IMG/VR virus record: IMGVR_UViG_3300045973_001282
Location: 1 to 43,801 of that record
DNA: 43,801 bases
Source: a virus
Strand: one strand, 5' to 3'
The position numbers and the translations under genes are program-made. Each line of letters opens with the position of its first letter. The stretch's first letter is position 1. Of the stretch, positions 7,708 through 17,517 are shown piece after piece. The notes below the pieces were generated by a model. The model ran no database searches. It had not been told where the DNA came from and worked only from the letters and a program-made list of their open reading frames with translations.

Positions 7708-10700
7708 ATGGCCCAGCCTGCCTACCTCGGTCTCTTCGAGCCGTCCGCCACGCCCCCGGTCCCGGACCCGGGCGCCACGCCGACCGCCCCGCCCGCGCCG
7801 TCCACGCCCGGCGACCTGGGCTCGACGCCTGCGGCCCCGCCGGCCCCCGCCTCGGCGGCCGCGCCAGCGCCAGCAGCCCCCCCTCCGGCGCCCCCAGCTC
7901 CGCCGGCCGGGTACATGGGGCTCTTCGAGGCGCAGGCGCCCGAGTACGACGCCCGCCAGAAGCGCGAGCTCGAGGACCTCAAGGCGGCCGACATCGCGTG
8001 GCTCGCCGAGTCCCAGACCATCGACCCGGAGCGGCAGGCCGAGATCCTCAAGCTCTCCGCCGCCACGGGGATGAAGGCCTCCCTGGTCGCCACCAACTTC
8101 GACCTGGTCAAGCGCCGGCTCCACGCCCAGCAGATCGACCCGGGCCGCGTGGTGGCCACCAACCCGGCGCTGGCCGCCATGCTCGCCGACCCCGAGCTGG
8201 CGCCGATGGTCCGCGACGACGTGGCCAAGCTCGACGACCTGGCCTGGTTCTTCAAGGTGCCCGGCGCGGCTCTCGCCGGCGGCATGGAGCAGGCCCACTA
8301 CCAGGTCGACACCCTGCAGAAGTTCTCGGGGCTCAACACCACCGCCAACGAGGCGGACGTCGAGTACCTGAAGAAGAACCACATGGCGCGCGACTACGGC
8401 GCGCGGAGCTGGCTGGGCAAGGCCTGGCAGGGGCTCTGGTTCAACCTCCCCACCTTCCCGATCAGCATCGGCGGCCGGGTGGCCGGCACCGCCATCGGCA
8501 CCGCGGTGGGCGGCGGCGCGGGCATCGAGACCGGCCCGGGCGCCGTGGTCACCGCGGGCGCGGGCGCCATCGCGGGCGAGTACGCCGGCGGCGCCACCGT
8601 CGACTTCCTGCAGATGGTCGGCCCCCTCTACCAGCAGATGCTCGACCTCAAGGACGAGCAGGGGAACCAGCTGCTCTCCGACGACGAGGCTCGGGCCTAC
8701 GCCTTCAGCGGCGCTGCCACGGCCTCCGCCATCACCGGGGCGCTGGACCGGCGCGTCGCCCGCTTCATCCCGGGCGTCGACGCCCTCCTGGCCAAGGTGG
8801 CCGGCGTCGAGGTGAAGAAGACCCTCACCAAGATCACCCTGGGCGAGGGCATCAAGACCTTCAGCAAGGAGACCGCGAAGAACGTGGCCACCGGCGCGGC
8901 GGCCGTGGCCACCATGAACGCCATCAACGCGGCGACCATGGAGGCGGCGCAGATCAACCACGGCACCGCCCAGCTCGACCTGGCGGCCGCGGGCCGGGTC
9001 GGCACGGCCGCGCTCGAGGGGCTCCGGCAGGGCTTCACCGACATGGCGCTGCTCTCGGCGCTCCACCCCGCCCTCGACTTCTACAAGAACGTCGGCTGGG
9101 TGCGGACCAGCCAGGAGAACTTCGCCAAGATCACCGCGATGACCGACACGGTGGAGGGCGCGAAGCTGCGCCTCCGCTCGCCCCAGCTCTTCGAGAAGTA
9201 CCTCGGCCGGCTGAAGCAGGAGGGGGAGGGCGCCACGCACCTCTTCTGGGCGGTCGACGACTTCGACAAGGCGGCCGCCGAGCAGAAGCTCGAGCCCCGC
9301 GCCATCGCCGCCGAGATCATGGGCGACGGCGGCTCCGGCTACGACCAGGCCAAGGCCAACGGCGGCGACATCTCGGTCCCCATCGAGCAGGGCCTGGCCC
9401 GGCTGGCGCAGACCAAGGAGGGGCTCGCCCTCGTCGCCAGGGACGCCCGGCTCGACCAGAAGGACCTCTCCGGCCGGCAGCTCGAGGCGCTCCAGGCGAA
9501 GGCCAAGAAGCTGGCGGAGCTCGCCCCCGAGGCGATGAGCGAGCCGCAGCGGCGCATCCTCGATGACTGGAAGAAGCGCTGGGAGGGGAAGACCTCCCCC
9601 GACGACGCCGAGGCCACCGGCCGCCAGCTGGCCGCCTTCTACGAGGTGATGGCCGGCTACCAGAAGGACCGGACCACCAGCTGGGACCTCTACGAGCGCA
9701 CCACCTCCAAGCTCACCACCCACGGCCCGAAGGACACCGCCGGCGCGCCGCCGGACGCCAAGGTGGCCTACCTGCAGTCGGCCATCGGCCTGGTCGAGCA
9801 GAAGCTCTCCGCCATCACGCCGGCCGCCGCGGCGCGCGACCTCACCGAGCACTACCTGAAGGCCTCCCCGGCCGACCAGGCGCGCATCTACTACGTCGAC
9901 CCGAAGACCGGGCTCCACAACGACCGCGCCCTCTGGGACGCGCCGGCGGACCCGGAGAAGCCGCTCTTCGCCCAGGTCCAGATCTCGGGAAAGAAGGCCG
10001 CCAACGACAAGCACGGCCACGACACCGTCGACCGGACCTTCCGGGCGGTGGGCAAGGCGCTGCTCGAGGCGGGCGGGGACCATGTCGCCAAGGTGGGCGG
10101 CGACATCATGTTCCGGGTGAAGGACGCCGCCGAGGCGCAGGCCATCCTCAAGGCCGCCCGGGCGAAGCTGCCCGCCTGGATGGAGCTCTCCGTCGGCGTG
10201 GGCCAGCGGGGGGAGAGCCTGCGCGCCACGGTGGACGGGATCAACGCCGGCCACGGGTCGCTCGTCGAGGCGGCGCGCAAGGCCGGGACCTTCGCCGGGC
10301 GGGAGGCCATGCCGGCCACCTTCCAGGCGCTGGGGAAGTCGAAGGGGAAGAAGGCCTACGGCACGGCGCTGGCGGCGCTCTCGCCCGACCAGGCGCAGGT
10401 CCAGCTCTCCCCCGAGCTCCAGGCGGCGCACGCCCAGCTCGACCCGCGGACCGCCGCGGAGAAGGCCTACCGGACCGAGGGCGGGCTGCTCACGGCCGCT
10501 GGCTGGGCGGCGCGGCGCGCCGAGGGCGTGGCCAAGAAGCACGTGGCCTCGGCCGACCTGCGGAAGATCGCCCGGCTGAACGGCGTCTTCGGCACCGAGG
10601 CCACCGACCGGATCCTGCTCGACCTGGAGGCCATGGTCCGGGACGCCGGCGGCGCGGAGTTCGACGCGGCCCACCTGAGCGGGGACGAATTCTCCTTCCA

Positions 10701-13700
10701 GCACGACGACTTGGCCAAGCTGGAGGCCTTCAAGGCGAAGCTGAAGGCAGCAGGTAGGGAAATGTGGTACAGGTTGGAGGACACGAAGGACGGCTCTATC
10801 CTGTCTGCGGACGGGCTCGAGTTGGCCGTTGGAGTGGGGAGGACCTGGGATGAAGCCGACGGAGCAGCCCTCGCAGCCGACAAGCAGGCCATCGACAAGC
10901 AGCTCGGTCCCGGCTGGGAAGAGCGTCGGATCGCTCGACGACTTCCTGGCGAAGGCGGAGGCGGAGAAGACCCCGCCCGGCCGCTACCGCCTGGTGGCGA
11001 TGGGTCGCGGCTCCCGGGTGACCTGGCAGGATCCGAGCTACTCGGCCCCGACCAGTCCCTCCCCGGCCTCGCCGCCGACCGAGCCGACGAAGTAAGGAGC
11101 CTCCTCGAGGAGCGGTCCCGCCTCCGCGCCGAGCTGGCGCAGGAGGCCACCTCCCTGGCGCAGCAGGAGGCCGCCCAGGCCGTCGACGCCGCCTACTGGG
11201 GCGAGGACGGGGGGCAGGGCCGCGGCGCGGCCGCCCGAGGGCTGCAGGAGGCCCCTGACCCCGGTGGCAGCGCGGTCGTCCCCCGCGCCGACCTCCAGGC
11301 CATCGCCGACGCCACCGGCACCCCCGTCGGGGAGCGGGGCGAGGTCAACGCCGGCGAGGTGCTGGCGGTGCTCGGCCAGACCCGCGACTGGCAGGGCTGG
11401 TTCGACCGCTTCTCGAAGAACGAGCTCGTCCAGAAGCACTACACGCCGGAGGCCCTCGAGGCCTTCCGGGTGGGCCTCGAGCGGACCGCCGCCATGTTCG
11501 GCGACTTCAGCCTGGTGCCGCCCGAGCTCGGCGAGAGCCCGATCCGGGGCAACTCCGACCCGCTCTTCAAGGTGACCTTCGACGTCACCACCATCTGCCC
11601 GCGCCAGGACGCCTACGTCTCGACGGTCTACAACGTCGAGCGGAAGCTGGGGCACCTGCTCAACCCCTACGAGCGGCACCTCGTCGGCATCATGCTGAAG
11701 GACGAGGGGATCATCCCCCCCTGCTGGTTCTGCTACGGGCAGGCCGGCCGCAACGCCTTCGACCTGGCCGTCGGGAAGGCGCTCACCATCGCCCGCGACT
11801 ACGTGGCGGTCCGCCAGGGCGTGAAGAAGCCGGCGGCCGGCGCGCTCGACGGCGTCTTCTTCAAGGCGGGCCAGTACGACTGGAACCCGAAGGCCTCCTG
11901 GCGCGGCTTCCTCGACGCCAACTGGAAGGCGCTGGCCGCGAAGGGCGGCATGGACGAGGTCCGCATCCGAGACATCATCCGCGGCGAGGCCACCGCCAAG
12001 GACGCCCACGAGCAGCAGCTGGCCGACGCCACCAGGGCGCTGGCGCAGTCGGTCTCCAAGGGCAACAAGCCGAAGGGCTTCGGCTCCCTCAAGGAGCAGC
12101 TCTTCCGCATCGCCGACGAGAAGATGCGGCGCTACAACGCCATCGCCGGGATCCGCATGAACAGCCAGACCGACTTCCGGCCCTGGCACTTCCTCGAGGT
12201 CTCCGAGTTCCTGGGCCAGCTGGCGGCCCGCTCCGGCCTGGCGCACGTCTACACCAAGGAGGCCGACTTCGTCCGGGCCTTCGGCGCCACCGGCGTGAAG
12301 TTCAACCTCTCCCTCTCCTACGCCACCGACAAGGCCGGGCGCATGGTGGTGGAGGCCGGCGGCCGGCCCGTCTTCGACTCGGTGCGCGGCATGGCCGGCG
12401 AGGACGCCACCGCCCTGCGCGCCCAGTACCCCCGCGACGTGGGCGGGATGCTGGTGGCCCTCAACGACGAGCAGCTGCTCGCCGGCCTGGTCGACGGGCG
12501 CGTCGACATGATGATCCCGTACCACGCCGGCACCGTGCCGGGCGCCGTGGACCGGGCCGAGGGCGCGCGCGACTACTCCAACTGGCAGCACGAGCACTGG
12601 CCGGAGGGGACGAAGAAGGGCGAGAAGATCACCGTCCGCCTCTCCAACGGGAAGAAGGTCACCGTCGAGGGGCTGCTGCCCATCACCAGGGCGCACCACT
12701 TCAACGACGCCAAGCTCTACCTCGAGCTCTGCGAGAAGTTGGGAGTCACTCCAAAGTTCGCCAACGTCCCGAGCTCGGCCGACCCGGCGCAGCTGCTGCC
12801 CCTCCTGAAGTGGGACGGCAAGGCCAAGACCGCCGAGGTCAACCCCGAGTACATGAAGCTCGTCCGCGACGTGGCGCGCGAGCCCAACAACCAGGTGGTG
12901 GTCGACCCACTGAAGATCGACTTCACCTTCGGCGGCTCCCTCATCGACAAGTGGCGCTCCGCCGGCGGCGACACCGCGGCGAAGGGCGACCCGGCGCTCA
13001 TCGACCGGGTGATGCAGCGGATCGAGATGCAGGACTGGCCGAAGGGCGTGGTCGACGCCGACGGCAAGGCGCTGGTCCAGCTCGGCGCGCGGCCGCGCGC
13101 GGACGGCGAGCCGGTCACCCGCCTCGAGGGCGCCCAGACCGTGCTGGCCCAGTCGGCCGAGCTCTTCGCCGGCAAGGACCAGGGCTACATCCTCTTCAGC
13201 CTGCCGGACGGGACGGGGGAGCCGCGCCGCTTCGAGATCCACCGGCTCCGGGGCGCCAACCGCTCCACCCTGGCGCACGAGACCGCCCACTTCATGCTCG
13301 AGGTGCTCTCCGACCTCGCCGGCGCGCCCAGCGCGGACCCCACGCTGCGCGCCCAGTACGACGGCCTGGTCAGCTGGATGGGCTACGCCTCCCACGACGA
13401 GCGGCTCGCCGCCGGCAAGGAGCGGGTGGCGCTCGGCGCCGCCGCGGCGCGCGACGCCGGCCAGGAGGCCCGCCTCAAGAAGCTCACCGCCAACGAGGAG
13501 CGCTTCGCCTACGGCTGGGAGCAGTGGCTGGCCGAGGGCAAGGCGCCGTCCAAGGAGCTCGAGGGCGTCTTCGCCCGCTTCTCCTCCTGGCTGCGCCGGA
13601 TCTACCGGGTCGCCGACGCCATCGGGGCCAAGTACGAGGCCAACTTCGGGGAGGCGCTCGGCCTCACCGACGACGTCCGCGGCATCTTCAAGCGGCTCCT

Positions 13701-16700
13701 CGCCACCGAGGACGCCATCGCCGCGGCCGACAAGGAGATGGAGGCCGGGTCCTTCACGCCGCTGCTCGACCGGATGACGCCGACCCGGCGGGCCGAGTAC
13801 GAAGCCCTCCGGGAGGAGGAGCGGCGCGAGAAGGAGGCGGAGCTCTTCCGCATGGCCTCCGAGTCCGACCTCTCCGAGGGGCGGAAGATGGTGGGCGAGG
13901 ACCGGGCGCGCCTGACCACCGAGGTCGAGGCCGAGCTCGAGAAGGAGCCGGTCTACCGCGCCATCGACTTCCTGCAGCGCGACCTCACCCCCGAGAGCTC
14001 GGTGGTGGACATCGCCACCGGCCGCCTCTCGGCCGACCTGGTCGACGAGCACGGCCGCCCCTGGAAGCTCGACCGCAAGGAGCTCGTCCAGGCCTACGGC
14101 GAGGACTACGTGAAGACCCTGCCCCGGGGCGCCCTGGCGCGCGAGGGCGGGGTGCCGGCGGACTTCATCGCCGAGCGGCTGGGCTTCGGCTCGGGCGACG
14201 AGATGCTCAAGGCGATCCAGACCGCCAAGGATCGGAAGGCCGTGCTGGCCGCCGAGGTCCAGGCCCGCCTCGAGGCGATCTACGGCAAGGCCCTCATCGA
14301 CGACCCGACCAAGCTGGCCGCGGCCGCGCTCGACGCCGCCCACTCGCCGGCGGACGCCCGGCGCATCCTCTTCGAGATCCAGGAGCTCGCCCGGGCGGTG
14401 AACGCCGAGGCGGCGCCCTCCAGCGTGGCCAGCCGGGAGACCCTGAAGGCGACCGCCGACCGCCTGGTCAACGCCGACCCGGCGCCCAGCGAGGCCCCGG
14501 CCGCCGACGCCTTCGTCAACAAGGGGACCACCGGCGACGCCCGGCGCCTCGACACCGAGCTCTACAAGGCCGCGGCCGCTCGCGCCGAGGACCTGTCCCT
14601 GCTCGAGCGCCAGCTCGCCGCCGCGCGCGACGCCGTCGACGCCCGGAAGGGCAAGGCGACCGCCGAGGAGGAGGCCCGGGTCAACGCCGCCTACGAGCGG
14701 CTCAAGGCCGCCCGGGACCGCCGGGACGCCTTCGCCCGGCTCCGCGGCATCACCGTCGAGCACGCCCGCGCCGCCGCGCGCGACCAGGTCAGCCGGCTCC
14801 TGGTGGGCGACCTCAACCCCAGCTACTACCTCGACGCCGAGAAGGCGGCGGCCCGCCGGGCCATCGAGGCGGCGGCCCAGGGCGACCTATCCCTGGCGGC
14901 CGACGAGAAGGAGACCCAGCTGCTCAACTGGGCGCTCTTCCGCGAGGCCTCCAAGGCGAAGGCCGAGGCGGAGACGATCACCGGGCGGCTGGCGCGGTTC
15001 ACCACCGACCGGGAGCGGGCCAAGCTGGGGAAGGCCGGGGGCGAGTACCTGCCCCGGGTCGACAGCCTGCTCGGCGCCTTCGAGCTCAAGACCTCGGTCA
15101 CCCCGGCGGAGATGAAGGGCCGGCAGTCGATGCTGGCCTGGCTCGAGGTGGAGCGGGCGGCCGGGCGCGAGCCGGTCATCCCGGACTCGATCCTCGAGAA
15201 GCTCGACCGCAGCGTCTCCTGGCGCGAGCTCACCATCGGCGACCTGCGCGACCTCTCCGACTCGGTGGAGAGCATCGTCCACCAGGCGAAGCTGAAGAAT
15301 ACCCTGATGACCTCGAAGGGCCGGCGCGAGCGCGCCGCGGCCAAGGCCGAGCTCATCAACGCCCTCACCGGCAACCTGCCGGTGCACGACATCATCGTCT
15401 CGAAGAACACGGTCCCCTACCTGCTCCAGAAGGCCCGTATCGGGAAGCGCCTCCGGGCCGGCCTCGTCAAGCCGGAGGAGCTGCTCCGCGAGATGGACGG
15501 CGGCCAGATCGACGGCCCCTGGTCCACCTACCTCTGGAACCCGGTCAACGACTCCACCTACGCCTGGCTCGATCTCGCCGACAAGACGGCGAAGCCGGTG
15601 CGGGACGCCATCCAGGCCCTGCCGAAGGAGGACATGAAGCGGCTGGTGAACACGCGCTTCAAGCTGGCCGGCCAGACCTGGACCATGGAGGAGGCCCTGG
15701 TCGTCGCCCTCAACTGGGGCAACGAGTCGAACGCCAAGAAGCTGCTCGAGGGTTGGAGCCAGAGCAACGTCTCCCGCTACCGCCTCGAGGGGTGGACGGC
15801 CGACACCGTGGAGGCCTTCCTCTCCAAGCTCAACCGCAAGGACTGGGAGCTCGTCCAGCAGGTCTGGGGCCAGCTCGAGACCCTGTGGCCCGAGATGGCC
15901 GCGCTCGAGAAGCGGCTCACCGGCCTCGAGCCGCCCCGCGTGAAGCCGCGCCCCTTCACCCGCCAGCTGGCGGACGGCACCACCATCGAGATGCAGGGCG
16001 GCTACTACCCCGTCTCCTACGACCCCCGCTTCAGCCGGCAGGGCGCCCGCCAGGAGGAGAAGACCAGCCTCCGCTCGGTGCAGCTCTTCGACCCCGGCTA
16101 CTACCGGGCCTCGACGCCTACCGGCCACCTGCAGGCCCGCATCGAGGAGTTCGCCCGGCCGCTGGCGCTGTCCCTCGACGCCCTGCCGAAGCACGTCACC
16201 GAGGCCTCCAAGGACATCGCCATGCGCGAGTCCCTGCTCTCGGTGCACGACATCCTCACCGACGGCGACGTGCGGGCGGCCATGCTGCAGACCATAGGCG
16301 AGGACGGGATCAAGGTCCTCGACGGCTGGCTGCGCGACAGCGCCAACGACCTGGTCATCCCCGACGGCGGCGCCGGCGCCATCATCAACTTCAGCAACAA
16401 GGCGCGGACCGGCTTCACCGGCATGGTCTTCAGCTTCAACGTCGCCCAGATGCTGCAGAACTTCGCCAACGCGGCGAACGCCTTCGACGCGGTGCCCGTG
16501 AAGTTCCTAGGCAGTGGCCTGGCGCGGCTCGCCAAGGACCGCAGCGCGGCGATCCAGGAGATGCACGACCTGTCCGCGACGATGAAGCAGCGGTCCACCT
16601 CCTTCGAGCGCGACATCGGCGACTCCCTGCGCGCGCTTCGCGGCCAGGAGGGCGTGCTCGCCCGGACCCGCGAGGTCGGCCTCTGGGGGATGCAGGTGGT

Positions 16701-17514
16701 CGACCAGGTCGTCGCCGTCCCGACCTTCTGGGGCGCCTTCGAGCACGCCATCGCGTCGAAGGAGGAGGGCGGCCTGGGGCTCTCGAAGGACCTGGCGGTG
16801 CGGCACGCCGAGCAGACGGTCCGGCTCCGTATGGGTAGCGGGCTCACCAAGGACCTCGCGGCGGTCATGCGCGACCCGCGCGCGAAGTTCCTCACCATGT
16901 TCATGGGCTTCGCCAACGGGCAGCTGAACCAGCTCTTCGCGGCGCACGCCGACGCCAGCCTGGCCTGGAGCCAGGGAGACCGCTACCGGGCGCTCCGCCG
17001 CCTCACCAAGACCTACTTCTGGGTCGCGCTCATGGGCACCGTGGCCTCCGAGCTCTTCACCGGCCGGTCGCCGAAGGAGGAGGACGAGGAGGGGAGGAAG
17101 CGCTGGGGGAAGTGGGCCGTGACGAAGGCCGCCATGGCCCCGGTGATGTGGGTCCCGCTGCTCGGCCAGGTCGCCAAGGCGGCCGAGTCCGGGCGGGACG
17201 CCAGCATCACCCCCTACGCCCAGCTCTTCACCACGACGGCGAAGGCCACCGCCGGCGCCTGGCGCATCGGCGAGAAGGCGCTCGACGAGGACCAGGAGGT
17301 GAGCGTCGAGGAGCTCACCAAGGCCGGACTCAACATCGTCGAGGCCGCCGCGACGTGGAACGGTCTGCCCGTGTCCCAGGCCAAGGCCACGGTGGGCTAC
17401 TGGAACGACCCGAACCGCAACGAGAGCGCCTCGGTGCCCGAGGACGTGATCGGGTCGCTGTACGGCAAGCAGCGCAAGGGCAGGCTCAACGAGGCCATCT
17501 TCGGACAGGAGTGA
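7708..17514 (+). CDS. Giant polyvalent ejection protein (gp16 position) with GGDEF-like, split-Cys and metallopeptidase-like domains
   Basis: This 3268-residue protein occupies the gp16 slot but is far larger than T7 gp16 (1318). Segments in order: a Pro/Ala linker (13-65) between two short repeats (YLGLFE, YMGLFE); a helical head; a Gly/Ala-rich hydrophobic stretch (252-300) that could enter membrane; a GGDEF-like domain (about 725-880: DPKTGLHND at 731, NDKHGHD at 766, GGDIM at 797); a second one (about 925-1050: SGDEF at 991-995); a domain with C1297, C1339 and C1342 (CPRQ...CWFC) and NSQTDFR at 1485; a HETAH motif at 1857-1861; long helices; and a C-terminal LPD38-like region (about 2880-3240). 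This composition fits the large polyvalent proteins described by Iyer and colleagues. No lytic transglycosylase domain was seen. It is probably injected into the host with the DNA. Confidence 0.85.
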   Translation: MAQPAYLGLFEPSATPPVPDPGATPTAPPAPSTPGDLGSTPAAPPAPASAAAPAPAAPPPAPPAPPAGYMGLFEAQAPEYDARQKRELEDLKAADIAWLAESQTIDPERQAEILKLSAATGMKASLVATNFDLVKRRLHAQQIDPGRVVATNPALAAMLADPELAPMVRDDVAKLDDLAWFFKVPGAALAGGMEQAHYQVDTLQKFSGLNTTANEADVEYLKKNHMARDYGARSWLGKAWQGLWFNLPTFPISIGGRVAGTAIGTAVGGGAGIETGPGAVVTAGAGAIAGEYAGGATVDFLQMVGPLYQQMLDLKDEQGNQLLSDDEARAYAFSGAATASAITGALDRRVARFIPGVDALLAKVAGVEVKKTLTKITLGEGIKTFSKETAKNVATGAAAVATMNAINAATMEAAQINHGTAQLDLAAAGRVGTAALEGLRQGFTDMALLSALHPALDFYKNVGWVRTSQENFAKITAMTDTVEGAKLRLRSPQLFEKYLGRLKQEGEGATHLFWAVDDFDKAAAEQKLEPRAIAAEIMGDGGSGYDQAKANGGDISVPIEQGLARLAQTKEGLALVARDARLDQKDLSGRQLEALQAKAKKLAELAPEAMSEPQRRILDDWKKRWEGKTSPDDAEATGRQLAAFYEVMAGYQKDRTTSWDLYERTTSKLTTHGPKDTAGAPPDAKVAYLQSAIGLVEQKLSAITPAAAARDLTEHYLKASPADQARIYYVDPKTGLHNDRALWDAPADPEKPLFAQVQISGKKAANDKHGHDTVDRTFRAVGKALLEAGGDHVAKVGGDIMFRVKDAAEAQAILKAARAKLPAWMELSVGVGQRGESLRATVDGINAGHGSLVEAARKAGTFAGREAMPATFQALGKSKGKKAYGTALAALSPDQAQVQLSPELQAAHAQLDPRTAAEKAYRTEGGLLTAAGWAARRAEGVAKKHVASADLRKIARLNGVFGTEATDRILLDLEAMVRDAGGAEFDAAHLSGDEFSFQHDDLAKLEAFKAKLKAAGREMWYRLEDTKDGSILSADGLELAVGVGRTWDEADGAALAADKQAIDKQLGPGWEERRIARRLPGEGGGGEDPARPLPPGGDGSRLPGDLAGSELLGPDQSLPGLAADRADEVRSLLEERSRLRAELAQEATSLAQQEAAQAVDAAYWGEDGGQGRGAAARGLQEAPDPGGSAVVPRADLQAIADATGTPVGERGEVNAGEVLAVLGQTRDWQGWFDRFSKNELVQKHYTPEALEAFRVGLERTAAMFGDFSLVPPELGESPIRGNSDPLFKVTFDVTTICPRQDAYVSTVYNVERKLGHLLNPYERHLVGIMLKDEGIIPPCWFCYGQAGRNAFDLAVGKALTIARDYVAVRQGVKKPAAGALDGVFFKAGQYDWNPKASWRGFLDANWKALAAKGGMDEVRIRDIIRGEATAKDAHEQQLADATRALAQSVSKGNKPKGFGSLKEQLFRIADEKMRRYNAIAGIRMNSQTDFRPWHFLEVSEFLGQLAARSGLAHVYTKEADFVRAFGATGVKFNLSLSYATDKAGRMVVEAGGRPVFDSVRGMAGEDATALRAQYPRDVGGMLVALNDEQLLAGLVDGRVDMMIPYHAGTVPGAVDRAEGARDYSNWQHEHWPEGTKKGEKITVRLSNGKKVTVEGLLPITRAHHFNDAKLYLELCEKLGVTPKFANVPSSADPAQLLPLLKWDGKAKTAEVNPEYMKLVRDVAREPNNQVVVDPLKIDFTFGGSLIDKWRSAGGDTAAKGDPALIDRVMQRIEMQDWPKGVVDADGKALVQLGARPRADGEPVTRLEGAQTVLAQSAELFAGKDQGYILFSLPDGTGEPRRFEIHRLRGANRSTLAHETAHFMLEVLSDLAGAPSADPTLRAQYDGLVSWMGYASHDERLAAGKERVALGAAAARDAGQEARLKKLTANEERFAYGWEQWLAEGKAPSKELEGVFARFSSWLRRIYRVADAIGAKYEANFGEALGLTDDVRGIFKRLLATEDAIAAADKEMEAGSFTPLLDRMTPTRRAEYEALREEERREKEAELFRMASESDLSEGRKMVGEDRARLTTEVEAELEKEPVYRAIDFLQRDLTPESSVVDIATGRLSADLVDEHGRPWKLDRKELVQAYGEDYVKTLPRGALAREGGVPADFIAERLGFGSGDEMLKAIQTAKDRKAVLAAEVQARLEAIYGKALIDDPTKLAAAALDAAHSPADARRILFEIQELARAVNAEAAPSSVASRETLKATADRLVNADPAPSEAPAADAFVNKGTTGDARRLDTELYKAAAARAEDLSLLERQLAAARDAVDARKGKATAEEEARVNAAYERLKAARDRRDAFARLRGITVEHARAAARDQVSRLLVGDLNPSYYLDAEKAAARRAIEAAAQGDLSLAADEKETQLLNWALFREASKAKAEAETITGRLARFTTDRERAKLGKAGGEYLPRVDSLLGAFELKTSVTPAEMKGRQSMLAWLEVERAAGREPVIPDSILEKLDRSVSWRELTIGDLRDLSDSVESIVHQAKLKNTLMTSKGRRERAAAKAELINALTGNLPVHDIIVSKNTVPYLLQKARIGKRLRAGLVKPEELLREMDGGQIDGPWSTYLWNPVNDSTYAWLDLADKTAKPVRDAIQALPKEDMKRLVNTRFKLAGQTWTMEEALVVALNWGNESNAKKLLEGWSQSNVSRYRLEGWTADTVEAFLSKLNRKDWELVQQVWGQLETLWPEMAALEKRLTGLEPPRVKPRPFTRQLADGTTIEMQGGYYPVSYDPRFSRQGARQEEKTSLRSVQLFDPGYYRASTPTGHLQARIEEFARPLALSLDALPKHVTEASKDIAMRESLLSVHDILTDGDVRAAMLQTIGEDGIKVLDGWLRDSANDLVIPDGGAGAIINFSNKARTGFTGMVFSFNVAQMLQNFANAANAFDAVPVKFLGSGLARLAKDRSAAIQEMHDLSATMKQRSTSFERDIGDSLRALRGQEGVLARTREVGLWGMQVVDQVVAVPTFWGAFEHAIASKEEGGLGLSKDLAVRHAEQTVRLRMGSGLTKDLAAVMRDPRAKFLTMFMGFANGQLNQLFAAHADASLAWSQGDRYRALRRLTKTYFWVALMGTVASELFTGRSPKEEDEEGRKRWGKWAVTKAAMAPVMWVPLLGQVAKAAESGRDASITPYAQLFTTTAKATAGAWRIGEKALDEDQEVSVEELTKAGLNIVEAAATWNGLPVSQAKATVGYWNDPNRNESASVPEDVIGSLYGKQRKGRLNEAIFGQE
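10850..11095 (+). CDS. Overlapping small ORF inside the giant gene, +1 frame
   Basis: This 81-residue ORF starts at an ATG preceded by GGGGAGGACCTGGG, a good ribosome site, and ends with TAA. It is in the +1 frame relative to the giant gene. By eye nearly all its third codon positions are G or C, while the giant frame over the same bases loses that bias. The giant frame here encodes a Gly/Pro-rich linker just after the second GGDEF-like domain. The small protein has a Pro/Ser/Thr-rich N-terminus, a central SLDDFLAKAEAEKTPPGRYR segment and a Pro-rich tail. I do not recognise it. A frameshifted version of the giant protein is the alternative explanation. Confidence 0.45.
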   Translation: MKPTEQPSQPTSRPSTSSSVPAGKSVGSLDDFLAKAEAEKTPPGRYRLVAMGRGSRVTWQDPSYSAPTSPSPASPPTEPTK

Positions 17515-17517
17515 CGC

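Noticed and set aside
5125-10704. 1859-codon open frame on the minus strand
   Set aside because: It lies antisense to the ejection protein genes, is dominated by Arg, Gly, Leu and Val, and is a common artefact opposite GC-rich genes.
12810-16838. 1342-codon alternative frame in the giant gene
   Set aside because: Low-complexity Arg/Pro/Gly translation and no ribosome site; the main frame here is well ordered and has the codon bias.
7708-17514. Lytic transglycosylase domain as in T7 gp16
   Set aside because: No SLT-type Glu-Ser motif or following signature was found in the N-terminal part; wall digestion must be done by another protein, or the domain is too diverged to see.
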